Origin: Algoriphagus lutimaris
Lineage (GTDB): Bacteria; Bacteroidota; Bacteroidia; Cytophagales; Cyclobacteriaceae
NCBI RefSeq assembly: GCF_017051705.1
Contig: NZ_JAFIDJ010000002.1
Span: forward strand, 1,069,939 to 1,133,938
DNA length: 64,000 nt
Reading direction: 5' to 3'
Part shown: piece by piece, positions 18,612 through 26,445 of the stretch
How the letters are laid out: the number at the start of each line of letters is the position of its first letter
Numbering within the stretch: position 1 is the first letter of the stretch
Position numbers and translations under genes: made by a program
Notes under the pieces: generated by a model
What the model was told of the DNA's origin: nothing
The model's database searches: none
What the model saw: only the letters and a program-made list of their open reading frames with translations

Positions 18612-19289
18612 TTATTTTTGTTCACTACTGAAACATTGTACGCTTATGAAATTAGGCATATCAAAGAAGGTATCATCTCCGTAATAAGCCGCTGCACATC
18701 CCAAATATTGATAGCAGGTACTGATGATATTGTTTTTATGACCTCTGGAATTCATCCATAAAATCAGTACTGATCTTGCGAAAGAAATATAGGTATGGGG
18801 AACAATTTCTTCGCTTTTTGAACGGCTTACATAGGTGAATATGCCACTGGGGTCAGGAGGGTTAACTTTTCTTCCATATTCATATTGGAGGCCATTACTT
18901 GAGCTGATATTCTCTGCATAACAATAGGGGTCTAGCCCTTCCAATTTAAGTCTATCAGTTAGCAGCTTTTTGCCTGGCACTTTGCTGTAATGAGAGTAGA
19001 AATCATATGCTACCATGTCATCTGCATGGTCTTTGGCAACCTTTTCTGCAGCAGGAAGATGTTTAAACAAGGGAAGCCTCCTTTTTTGACGCATTTCATT
19101 GGTCACATAAAAAATGGCCGCATGTAATAAAGGTCGGTCAATGTTCTTAAAATCGATGGGCTTATAAATCGCCTCTAATTGAAAGAACTCCTGTACCGAA
19201 TATTTTTCGTAGTCTTTTTCAGACCAATTTTGGGCAGATAATCGGAAACAGTTACCAAGAAAGAGGATGATGAAAAGAAAGCGAAACAA
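18612..19289 (-). CDS. CAP-domain (SCP-like) secreted protein
   Basis: The 225-residue product has a signal peptide (MFRFLFIILFLGNCFRLSAQ) and a CAP fold with the usual cavity residues: His in KDHADDMVAYDFYSH, Glu in YCYAENISSS, and His in NSRGHKNNIIS. CAP proteins from Bacteroidota are exported, but their activity is unclear; lipid or metal binding and peptidase roles have been proposed for the wider family. The gene is downstream of the DUF6702 gene on the same strand (72 bp gap) and may share its transcript. Confidence 0.85.
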   Translation of the reverse strand: MFRFLFIILFLGNCFRLSAQNWSEKDYEKYSVQEFFQLEAIYKPIDFKNIDRPLLHAAIFYVTNEMRQKRRLPLFKHLPAAEKVAKDHADDMVAYDFYSHYSKVPGKKLLTDRLKLEGLDPYCYAENISSSNGLQYEYGRKVNPPDPSGIFTYVSRSKSEEIVPHTYISFARSVLILWMNSRGHKNNIISTCYQYLGCAAAYYGDDTFFDMPNFISVQCFSSEQK

Positions 19290-19360
19290 GGGAATAGTTT
19301 AATTTGACTTCTTCTCTTTTGACGAAAAAAATGCCAAAATAGTATTCCGAGAAATTTCTT

Positions 19361-19852
19361 TTAAAACTCCAAGCTTTCAGATTCATGCCCTTTTCTCAAG
19401 AGCATACTTTTAGGACTGTTTCCTTTGACATACACATGCACAATGTTTTGCTGGGCCTCATGCTCAGTTAGCAAAATTGAATTTTGGACTTTGATGGAAT
19501 GGTCAAAGCTGGTGCTGGCAGATTCTATATAAAACCAAATGGCCTCTTCTTCCACTTCATATCCGAGAATATTCAAAGAAACCGGTTTCCCATCAACCCA
19601 GATTTTATTGTGATCTAATAAATAGGCATTGACCTGTTTGTTGAACAGATCTTTATCAGTAGGATTTAAAACATCGATATTGGCATCGTGAAATTCCTCC
19701 AATGAGATTTCAAGATCATCCCAAAATATTTTTTGAGCAATTTCTAATTTTTGGCTGTTTTCGTTGTATCTGATCTCGGTGAGACTCAAGAAGAATGGGT
19801 GGGAAAATGCCAACCATCCCCAAGAAATTAGACATATATAAAGATGATGCAT
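19361..19852 (-). CDS. DUF6702 family exported protein
   Basis: The 163-residue product has an N-terminal hydrophobic signal (MHHLYICLISWGWLAFSH), followed by HPFFLSLTEIRYNENSQKLE and an all-beta pattern typical of DUF6702. Members sit beside HupE/UreJ-like genes and M1 peptidase genes in Bacteroidota, exactly as here: it is divergent from the HupE gene with 83 bp between. The function is not known. Confidence 0.8.
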   Translation of the reverse strand: MHHLYICLISWGWLAFSHPFFLSLTEIRYNENSQKLEIAQKIFWDDLEISLEEFHDANIDVLNPTDKDLFNKQVNAYLLDHNKIWVDGKPVSLNILGYEVEEEAIWFYIESASTSFDHSIKVQNSILLTEHEAQQNIVHVYVKGNSPKSMLLRKGHESESLEF

Positions 19853-19935
19853 TTGGTAAGAGTCTTTTGTCTTTTGTGGGAATAATCCTGTATAATTGCC
19901 GCTAATTTACTTCATGAGAAGTAGTTCTACCCTAT

Positions 19936-20517
19936 ATGAGTTCCTTTCAATTATATTTTCGCCTGGGTGTTCAACATATTTTGGACATACAAGGTTACGA
20001 TCATATTTTATTTGTCTTAGCACTCTGTGCTGTTTTTATTCCAAGGGATTGGAGAAAGATCATCGTGTTGGTGACCGCCTTTACGATTGGACATTCCATT
20101 ACACTTGCTTTGGCTACTTTCAAAGTCATCCAAGTCAATACTGAATTGATTGAGTTTTTGATTCCTGTGACCATTGCAATCACTTCTTTTATCAGCCTTT
20201 TACGACCTAAACCTGCCTCAGGAAAAGGAGTGAGCATCAATTACATTTTTGCCTTATTCTTTGGCCTTATTCATGGCTTGGGTTTTTCCAATTACCTGAG
20301 AAATCTCTTAGGTCAGGAGATGTCTATTTGGCAACCCTTATTGGCTTTCAATTTGGGCTTGGAATTGGGACAAATAGTAATTGTTGGAGCGTACTTACTG
20401 GCCACCTCCATTTTAGTGGGATTGGTTGGAGTAACTAGAAAGGAGTGGACCTTGATCGTATCCTCCTTTGTGTTTGGGATATCCCTGATGTTAATGTTAG
20501 AAATGAAATTTTGGTAA
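19936..20517 (+). CDS. HupE/UreJ family integral membrane protein
   Basis: The 193-residue polytopic inner-membrane protein has about six TM helices. The HupE/UreJ hallmarks are visible: GYDHILFVLALCAVF with the conserved His, FTIGHSITLAL, and FGLIHGLGFSN. Proteins of this family are proposed nickel or cobalt permeases. The start at 19936 gives MSSFQLYFRLGVQHIL, the usual family start. It is followed after 19 bp by the second M1 peptidase gene, so it is probably co-transcribed with it. No hydrogenase or urease gene is present, so the metal link is inferred from the family only. Confidence 0.85.
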   Translation: MSSFQLYFRLGVQHILDIQGYDHILFVLALCAVFIPRDWRKIIVLVTAFTIGHSITLALATFKVIQVNTELIEFLIPVTIAITSFISLLRPKPASGKGVSINYIFALFFGLIHGLGFSNYLRNLLGQEMSIWQPLLAFNLGLELGQIVIVGAYLLATSILVGLVGVTRKEWTLIVSSFVFGISLMLMLEMKFW

Positions 20518-20536
20518 TAAATCACCTTATAGTTAT

Positions 20537-22867
20537 ATGAAGAAAATCGGATTAATTGCTTCTTTGGCACTATTGAGTGTTGCAGGAGTTTTTGCGCAAC
20601 AACGATCTGAGCAAAACCATGCAGAACGATTTGAGCAGTTGGGGCCTATGCTTCGAACACCTAATGTGTACAGAACAGCCTCAGGAGCTCCTGGCCATAT
20701 GTACTGGCAGCAACAGGCAAATTATGTGATCAATGTTGAACTGGATGATGAAAACCAATCCATCAAAGGTTCAGAAAAAGTAACCTATATCAATAATTCT
20801 CCTGATCAATTGACCTACTTATGGGTTCAGCTGGAGGAAAACCAACGTGGAGCAGATTCCAGCACACCAAAAGTCGCTGAGAGTTCTATCAACAACAGAA
20901 TGACTCTTCGAACTCTTGAAGGCATCATCTGGGCAAATGAGGACTTTGGATATAAAGTTTTGGAAGTAACGGATGCCAAAGGAAATCCATTGCCAGTGAC
21001 TGTGAACAATACCATGATGCGAATTGATTTGCCAACGCCATTGAAGGCAGGTGACTCATTCACTTTTGGAGTGGAATGGTCTTTCAATATCACCAATCGA
21101 GTAGGGTATATTTCAGGTCGTCCAGGATATGAATACTTTGAAGAAGATGGAAATTATCTCTATACCATGGCTGAGTGGTTCCCAAGAATGGCCGTTTACT
21201 CTGATTTTGAAGGGTGGCAAAACAAGCAATTTTTAGGTAGAGGCGAGTTCGCTTTGGTTTTTGGTAACTATGAAGTAAATATCACGGTGCCTGCTGATCA
21301 TATGGTGGGTGCGACAGGTGTCTTACAAAACCCAAATCAAGTGCTTTCTTCCACAGAATTGGAGCGTTGGAACAGAGCGAAGCAAACCTATGATGCTCCT
21401 GTGGTAATCAGAACGCAAGAGGAAGCTACGGAACTAGAGAAAGGGAAAGCTACTACCAAGAAAACCTGGAAATTTAAAGCAGAAAACGTAAGGGATTTTG
21501 CCTGGACTTCTTCTAGAAAATTCATCTGGGATGCCATGGCTGTGAAGCAAGGTGGAAAAGATGTGATGGCCATGTCTTACTATGGCAAAGAAGCAAATCC
21601 ACTTTGGGGTCAGTATTCTACCAGAGTAGTTGCCCATACGATCAAGTCTTACTCAAGCCATACCTTTGATTATCCATACCCAACGGCCATCTCTGTGGAG
21701 GCTGCCAATGGAATGGAGTATCCAATGATCTGCTTCAACTACGGAAGACCAGATGCTGATGGTACGTATTCTGAAGCGGTGAAAAACGGAATGATCGGGG
21801 TAATTATCCACGAAGTTGGTCACAATTTCTTCCCAATGATTGTTAATTCTGATGAGCGTCAGTGGACTTGGATGGATGAAGGCTTGAATACCTTCATGCA
21901 ATACATGGCGGAGCAGGAATGGGATAGAAATTTCCCTTCCAGAAGAGGCCCTGCACATAAAATTGTTCCTTACATGAGAAGCCCAAAAAATACCTTAGAG
22001 CCCATCATGACCAATTCTGAAAATATCGTTCAATTTGGTCCAAATGCTTACGCAAAGCCAGCTACTGCGCTGAATATCTTGAGAGAGACGGTGATGGGTC
22101 GTGAGTTGTTTGATTATGCATTCAAAGAATACGCAAGAAGATGGATGTTTAAGCATCCTACTCCGGATGATTTATTCAGAACTTTGGAAGATGCTTCGGC
22201 AGTAGATTTGGATTGGTTCTGGAGAGGTTGGTTCTATGGAACAGAGCCTGTAGATATTGCAATTGAAAATGTGACTTGGTTCAAATTGGATCAGCGAACT
22301 CCAGCGGAGAAAGCCGCCGATGCCAAAGCAGCAGCTGAGTATGATGAGACAAACGTGTCTAGAACTGCCAACATGAAGGATGTTCCTCAAACTGTGATTG
22401 AAGCTGATCCAGAGACACGTGATTTCTACACCACCTACAATCCATTTACGGTTACTCCTGCTGAGGAGGAGGCCTATAAAAGCTTCATGGCGAGCTTATC
22501 TCCAAAAGAGAAGGAGTTGTTGAATTCAAATATGAATTTCTATGAGCTCAACTTCAAAAATGTGGGTGGGTTGGTGATGCCGATTATTTTGGAATGGCAA
22601 TACACAGATGGAACTTCTGAAATCGAACGGATCCCTGCGGAGATCTGGAGGTTGAATGAAATAGAAGTGACGAAGGTTTTTGCCAAGAAAAAGGAAGTGA
22701 AGCAAATTGTTTTGGATCCTTTGAGAGAGACAGCGGATATTGATGAGTCCAATAATTACTGGCCAAGACAATATCAGCCTACGCGTTTCGAATTGTTCAA
22801 AGGTTCAGGAGCTGTAAGAGGAACTTCTACAGGAAGCAACCCAATGAAAAGAGCAAAAAATAATTAA
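20537..22867 (+). CDS. M1 family metallopeptidase, secreted (long paralog)
   Basis: The 776-residue exported peptidase starts with a signal sequence (MKKIGLIASLALLSVAGVFA). The active site is intact: GMEYPM, then HEVGH at 425-429 and Glu448 (HExxH-x18-E), with the M1 Tyr region downstream. The C-terminal 250 residues are additional and include a loop rich in Ala and Lys (AEKAADAKAAAEYDE). It shares an arrangement with the 661-residue M1 protein upstream and follows the HupE-like gene by 19 bp. The substrate is unknown. Confidence 0.92.
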   Translation: MKKIGLIASLALLSVAGVFAQQRSEQNHAERFEQLGPMLRTPNVYRTASGAPGHMYWQQQANYVINVELDDENQSIKGSEKVTYINNSPDQLTYLWVQLEENQRGADSSTPKVAESSINNRMTLRTLEGIIWANEDFGYKVLEVTDAKGNPLPVTVNNTMMRIDLPTPLKAGDSFTFGVEWSFNITNRVGYISGRPGYEYFEEDGNYLYTMAEWFPRMAVYSDFEGWQNKQFLGRGEFALVFGNYEVNITVPADHMVGATGVLQNPNQVLSSTELERWNRAKQTYDAPVVIRTQEEATELEKGKATTKKTWKFKAENVRDFAWTSSRKFIWDAMAVKQGGKDVMAMSYYGKEANPLWGQYSTRVVAHTIKSYSSHTFDYPYPTAISVEAANGMEYPMICFNYGRPDADGTYSEAVKNGMIGVIIHEVGHNFFPMIVNSDERQWTWMDEGLNTFMQYMAEQEWDRNFPSRRGPAHKIVPYMRSPKNTLEPIMTNSENIVQFGPNAYAKPATALNILRETVMGRELFDYAFKEYARRWMFKHPTPDDLFRTLEDASAVDLDWFWRGWFYGTEPVDIAIENVTWFKLDQRTPAEKAADAKAAAEYDETNVSRTANMKDVPQTVIEADPETRDFYTTYNPFTVTPAEEEAYKSFMASLSPKEKELLNSNMNFYELNFKNVGGLVMPIILEWQYTDGTSEIERIPAEIWRLNEIEVTKVFAKKKEVKQIVLDPLRETADIDESNNYWPRQYQPTRFELFKGSGAVRGTSTGSNPMKRAKNN

Positions 22868-22886
22868 GAATTAGTATAGATATAGG

Positions 22887-22919
22887 AAAAGCCGGCGAGA
22901 GTCGGCTTTTTTTGTTTTT
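22887..22919 (+). terminator. Rho-independent terminator
   Basis: A 10-bp stem (AAAAGCCGGC with GTCGGCTTTT, one G-T pair) has a GAGA tetraloop of the GNRA type and is followed by a long T run. Confidence 0.85.
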
Positions 22920-22961
22920 GGCCTTTAACTGAAAAAGGGTTAAGATGATCTGAAGGTATTC

Positions 22962-23143
22962 TTGCTTTTCGCGTTTCGATAATTATCGAAATGCAACATC
23001 GAAGTTAGTTCAGAAGATTTTTATTCCTCAAAAGAGATTTAAAATCACTGACCTGAAATTTAATAATCCTATATAGTCAGATTAAAAATCCTATGAAATA
23101 GGTTCAGGATTGCTCCCGACAATTGTCGTGGATCCTGAACAGC
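22962..23143. repeat. REP-type palindromic unit a
   Basis: The first of four mosaic units made of four hairpin types. P2 (CTTCGxGGTTTGCAACC...-like, degenerate here) holds an apical perfect 18-bp palindrome TTTCGATAATTATCGAAA (22974-22991). A weak P3 (GAAGATTTTT...) and P4 (near 23079-23095, GATTAAAAATC core) follow. P1 at 23102-23140 is GTTCAGGAT...ATCCTGAAC with apical CGACAATTGTCG. It is the first copy of a tandem 327-bp duplication. Confidence 0.75.
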
Positions 23144-23164
23144 TGAATTTCCTGGGGCCATTGT

Positions 23165-23304
23165 TTTTTGGAGAGCCCTTTGCATTTATAAATGAGACTA
23201 ATTGATTTCTAAATTTAAAAACTGCTAAAAAAGGAAATGGAAAAGTCTCAGGCTCGAATTTTGTTTTTATTCTTATTTCTCACATTACCTCATTTGGTCA
23301 AATC
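23165..23304. repeat. Direct repeat, upstream copy (promoter and signal-peptide region)
   Basis: About 140 bp at 23165-23304 recurs almost unchanged at 23492-23631, an offset of 327 bp. The repeated block carries the sequence before the ATG and the signal-peptide codons of the beta-barrel gene. Together with the preceding REP units it forms a tandem duplication of about 327 bp. Confidence 0.85.
23237..23304 (+). pseudogene. Truncated 5' copy of the beta-barrel gene
   Basis: This encodes MEKSQARILFLFLF, then LTLPHLVKS, nearly the same signal peptide as the intact gene at 23564. At 23305 it runs directly into a REP hairpin unit. The frame goes on to 23479 but only through repeat sequence, so no functional product is expected beyond a signal peptide. 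Confidence 0.7.
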
Positions 23305-23470
23305 TTGCTCTTCGAGGTTTGCAACCTCGAAGTTAGTTCAGAAGATTTTTAATCTTCAAAAGAGATATAAAATCACAAACCTAATTGTTAATTGTCCTAT
23401 ACAATCGGATTACAAATCCAATGATATAAGTTCAGGATTGCTCCCAACAATTGTCGTGGATCCTGAACAG
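23305..23470. repeat. REP-type palindromic unit b
   Basis: This is the clearest unit, with four palindromes in order. P2 is at 23310-23332 (CTTCGAGGTT TGC AACCTCGAAG), P3 at 23341-23357 (GAAGATT...AATCTTC), P4 at 23404-23422 (ATCGGATT acaa ATCCaAT) and P1 at 23430-23468 (GTTCAGGATT...ATCCTGAAC with an apical CAACAATTGTCG). All share a GATT/AATC-like centre. Confidence 0.85.
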
Positions 23471-23563
23471 CGAAAATAGCTGGATTTCTAATTTTTGGAG
23501 AGCCCTTTGCATTTATAAATGAGACTAATTGATTTCTAAATTTAAAAACCGTTAAAAAAGGAA

Positions 23564-24325
23564 ATGGAAAAGCCTCAACTCCGAATTTTGTTTTTATTCT
23601 TATTTCTCACATTACCTCATTTGGTCAAATCCCAATTTAGGCTCAATTTGGAGTCTGGGGCTGCTTTTTCGCAGTATAATGACGTTAGGGTTCCAAATGG
23701 AGAATCAAATTCCGGGACACTATTTTCCCTTCAGGATGATTTCAAGCCTTCGACTACTGCTTTTTTCAGACTGGAAATGAGCTATCTGATTAAAGGTAAA
23801 CATACAGTCGAATTGACGGCAGCTCCCTTACAGATTGGGTATCAGGATTCACAACTTGAGGAAATAAATTTCGCTGGATCACTATTTTCAGGAGAAGGAA
23901 TTGATGGTTCTTATCAATTTAATACCTATCGGGCCAGCTATAGATATCGCTTAGTGGGCAATAATCAATGGATCTTGGATTTAGGAGCTACTATTTTGGC
24001 TAGGGACGCTCGAATAGCACTTGAGCAAGGTGAGTTGCAGGCTGAGGATACGGACTTGGGCTTTGTGCCATTACTCAGCTTCAATCTAAATTATTCCCCA
24101 AAAGATAAACTCTCTTTTGTGTTAAAGGGTGATGCTTTAGTTGGTCCGCAGGGGAGGGCTGAGGATATTTTTGCAGGGATTAACTATCCGATTGGAACAA
24201 AGGGCCTACAACTTAAAGCTGGTTATCGTCTAATAGAAGGAGGAGCCGACGTGGATCAGGTATATAATTTTGCCTACATTCATTTTGCCAGTCTAGGATT
24301 GATGTATGATTTTTCTTTAAGATAA
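23564..24325 (+). CDS. Probable outer-membrane beta-barrel protein of unknown family
   Basis: The 253-residue product has a signal peptide (MEKPQLRILFLFLFL, cleaved near VKSQ) and alternating amphipathic strands through the rest, ending in the aromatic YDFSLR. This fits an eight-stranded or similar barrel. I do not recognise the family. The promoter and signal-peptide region are duplicated upstream at 23237, and a diverged copy of the last 23 codons lies at 25379-25449. The gene is therefore the survivor of at least two related copies that were broken up among REP units. Confidence 0.75.
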   Translation: MEKPQLRILFLFLFLTLPHLVKSQFRLNLESGAAFSQYNDVRVPNGESNSGTLFSLQDDFKPSTTAFFRLEMSYLIKGKHTVELTAAPLQIGYQDSQLEEINFAGSLFSGEGIDGSYQFNTYRASYRYRLVGNNQWILDLGATILARDARIALEQGELQAEDTDLGFVPLLSFNLNYSPKDKLSFVLKGDALVGPQGRAEDIFAGINYPIGTKGLQLKAGYRLIEGGADVDQVYNFAYIHFASLGLMYDFSLR

Positions 24326-24340
24326 AATGGAAATATTTAA

Positions 24341-24583
24341 GTTCAGGATTGCTTACTTGCTCTTCGAGTTCCGATAATTATCGGAATGCAACCTCGAAGC
24401 TTGATCTGGAGTTTTTTAATTTTTAAAAGAGTTTTAAAAACACTGGCCTGATCGTTAATTGTCCCATATAATCGGATTAAAAATCCTATGAAATAGGTTC
24501 AGGATTATAAATCCTGAACAGCGAAGAATCCTGCTCTTCGGGATTTGTAATCCCGAAGCTAGATCTGAAGATTTCTAATCTTC
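24341..24583. repeat. REP-type palindromic unit c, two partial sets
   Basis: Begins with half of P1 (GTTCAGGATTGC, 24341-24352). It then has P2 at 24362-24399 with apical TTCCGATAATTATCGGAA (perfect 18-bp palindrome), P4 at 24471-24489, P1 at 24497-24519 (GTTCAGGATT ATA AATCCTGAAC), P2 at 24536-24558 (CTTCGGGATT...AATCCCGAAG) and P3 at 24567-24583 (GAAGATT...AATCTTC). It ends 16 bp from the RAYT stop codon. Confidence 0.85.
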
Positions 24584-24599
24584 AACAAACACTTCCATT

Positions 24600-25130
24600 T
24601 CATCCAAAATCTGTCAATTGAATTGGCCCTTTTCTTATTCCGTAAAAATCTCCGGCGCTACTATTTAAATATTCCTCTTCCTTCTCCACAATTCCGGCTC
24701 TTACAGGGTTTTGATGAATGTAATTGGATTTTACGCTAAAAAACTTGACAGTAAATATCTCTTCTCCGTGATATCCATCTTCCCAAAACCAAATATTGCC
24801 TTGGTAACTCAAGGCTAATAGCAACCATGGTTTTCTGCTTTCTCTAGGGTTATCTTGAATAGCTCTAAAAATCTTCTTCGCAGTGAATTTTTTGAAATCC
24901 CTAATAATATCTGATAAATTTTCATTTTTTGCTCTTGCAATCAAATGAAGATGATTGCTCATTATCACCCATGAAAATATTTCCAGACCTTTTTCTTTTT
25001 GACAAAAGTTGAGACTTTCCAGGATTAGATCTGAATAGTCTTTCCTGCTAAAAACATCTATCCATTGATGAACTGTAAATGTCAGAAAATGGACAGCTCC
25101 TTGATCTCGAATTTTGAACTCGAATCCCAT
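24600..25130 (-). CDS. REP-associated tyrosine transposase (RAYT, Y1/HUH type)
   Basis: The 176-residue protein is of the Y1-transposase / TnpA-REP family. It carries the HUH metal motif SNHLHLIARA (His60, His62) and the catalytic Tyr137 in SNYIHQNPVRAGIV; FYGIRKGP-like residues close the domain. RAYTs act on single-stranded hairpin DNA such as REP sequences, nick at a tetranucleotide next to the hairpin, and are often single-copy domesticated genes. Here REP units lie on both sides (24341-24583 and 25165-25371) within 20-40 bp, which supports RAYT over a mobile IS200/IS605 enzyme. Length is normal and both motifs are intact. Confidence 0.9.
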   Translation of the reverse strand: MGFEFKIRDQGAVHFLTFTVHQWIDVFSRKDYSDLILESLNFCQKEKGLEIFSWVIMSNHLHLIARAKNENLSDIIRDFKKFTAKKIFRAIQDNPRESRKPWLLLALSYQGNIWFWEDGYHGEEIFTVKFFSVKSNYIHQNPVRAGIVEKEEEYLNSSAGDFYGIRKGPIQLTDFG

Positions 25131-25164
25131 AATTAAATTACTAAGCTTTTAGAATTTAGGTGAA

Positions 25165-25371
25165 AAGGGTTAAAAATCCTATGATTATAGTTCAGGATAA
25201 CAAATCCTGAACAGTCAAAGTCGTCTGCTCTTCGAGATTTGCAATCTCGAAGCTTGATATGAAGATTTTGAATCTTCAATGCCATCTGAAAAGACTAAGT
25301 AAATTGTTCATTGTTTTTAGCATTCGGATTGAAAATCCTATGGTATAAGTTCAGGATTGCAAATCCTGAAC
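25165..25371. repeat. REP-type palindromic unit d
   Basis: Starts with the end of P4 (GGTTAAAAATCC, about 25168). It then carries P1 at 25190-25212, P2 at 25230-25252 (CTTCGAGATT TGC AATCTCGAAG), P3 at 25261-25277, P4 at 25322-25341 and a second P1 at 25349-25371 (GTTCAGGATT GCA AATCCTGAAC). It lies just upstream of the RAYT gene on its own strand. Confidence 0.85.
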
Positions 25372-25378
25372 AGCCAAA

Positions 25379-25449
25379 ATCAGGTATATAATTTTGCCTT
25401 TATTCATTTTGCCAGTCTAGGATTGGTGTATGATTTTTCTTTCAAATAG
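25379..25449 (+). pseudogene. Diverged 3' end of a beta-barrel gene copy
   Basis: 71 bp match 24255-24325 (offset 1124). The copy encodes QVYNFAFIHFASLGL, then VYDFSFK, against QVYNFAYIHFASLGL, then MYDFSLR, with a stop codon in the same place. Most changes are conservative in the protein, so it looks like the tail of a paralogous gene rather than a recent copy. It abuts REP unit d with no coding sequence before it. Confidence 0.7.
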
Positions 25450-25456
25450 AAACCAT

Positions 25457-25506
25457 GATATAAGTTCAGGATAGCATCCAGGATATTAATCGAGATCTGA
25501 ACAACG
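25457..25506. repeat. Degenerate REP-like palindrome (unit e)
   Basis: The segment contains AAGTTCAGGAT and, at its far end, ATCTGAAC, so it is a decayed or recombined P1 hairpin. The NIPSNAP gene begins 130 bp later, and 25507-25638 shows nothing further. Confidence 0.4.
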
Positions 25507-25638
25507 CAGGCTTTATCACTAAGTAGTTTCGTTTCGAATCCACTTTTTCTTAAAATCTCCTTAGGAATGGAAGTACAGGATAATTTCTTTGTTCAAAAAG
25601 GTTATTTTGAGCAATCAAAACCCAAAACCTATCATATC

Positions 25639-26418
25639 ATGAATCGAAAGAATTTCATTTTCACCCTATGTATCATGTTTTCATTTTTTTTGAGTAGTTC
25701 TCTATTTGCTCAAAAAAGAGATATCTATGAATTAATTACCTACCATATCGAATCGGCAGACCAAGAAGCGATGTTGGATGCTTATTTGGAAAATGCCTTT
25801 ATTCCAGCGGCCCACAGAAATGGAGTATCCAATGTTGGAGTGTTTAAGCCTATAGCTTCCCAGCCTGATGCAGGTCAAAAAGTATATGTATTTATTCCCT
25901 TTAAATCTTTGAGTGAGTTTGAGGCATTTGAGGGGAAACTGTTGAAAGACCAAAAATATCTTTCAGATGGTGATGCCTATATCAATGCGGCATTTGATAA
26001 TCCGCCTTATAAAAGAATGGAAACTTCTATCATGAAGGCTATGACAGAACATCCAAAGTATGCTCCTTCTAAATTAACTAATTCGAAGAAAGATAGAATT
26101 TATGAATTGAGAAGTTATGAGGGACCTACAGAGAGATTGTACCGTCAGAAAGTAAAGATGTTCAATTCAGGAGAGATGGAGATCTTTGACCGATTAAACT
26201 GTAGCCCTGTTTTCTATGCTGAAACGATTGCTGGTGCGAATATGCCGAATTTGATGTACATGACCACCCATGAAAATATGGATGTCAGAAATGAGCATTG
26301 GAAGCAATTTGGAGTGGATCCAAAATGGATTGAAATGAGAGATATTGAAGAATACAAAAACACGGTTTCCCGAAACGATACTCGATTGTTGTATCCGACG
26401 GAGTATTCAGATTTATAA
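25639..26418 (+). CDS. NIPSNAP family protein with signal peptide
   Basis: The 259-residue exported protein has a signal sequence (about residues 1-23, ending LFAQ) and two ferredoxin-like NIPSNAP halves: YELITYHIESADQEAMLDAY first and YELRSYEGPTERLYRQKVKMF second. NIPSNAP domains resemble ABM monooxygenase folds; the function in bacteria is unclear. The start at 25639 gives a signal peptide directly, while the longer frame (25567) adds 24 residues before it, so 25639 is preferred. It stands alone, downstream of the REP mosaic. Confidence 0.8.
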   Translation: MNRKNFIFTLCIMFSFFLSSSLFAQKRDIYELITYHIESADQEAMLDAYLENAFIPAAHRNGVSNVGVFKPIASQPDAGQKVYVFIPFKSLSEFEAFEGKLLKDQKYLSDGDAYINAAFDNPPYKRMETSIMKAMTEHPKYAPSKLTNSKKDRIYELRSYEGPTERLYRQKVKMFNSGEMEIFDRLNCSPVFYAETIAGANMPNLMYMTTHENMDVRNEHWKQFGVDPKWIEMRDIEEYKNTVSRNDTRLLYPTEYSDL

Positions 26419-26445
26419 ATAATCCCTAATTGTAGCAAGGCTTTC

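Noticed and set aside
19896-20144. 82-codon frame overlapping the HupE gene start.
   Set aside because: Different frame from the HupE/UreJ protein, whose motifs are clear; no motif of its own.
23237-23479. 80-residue secreted protein.
   Set aside because: After the duplicated signal peptide the frame is REP hairpin sequence, so it is a broken copy, not a gene.
22962-25506. Regular palindromic repeats could be a CRISPR array.
   Set aside because: Repeats are imperfect palindromes of four kinds at irregular spacing without uniform spacers, and no cas genes are near; they are REP-type.
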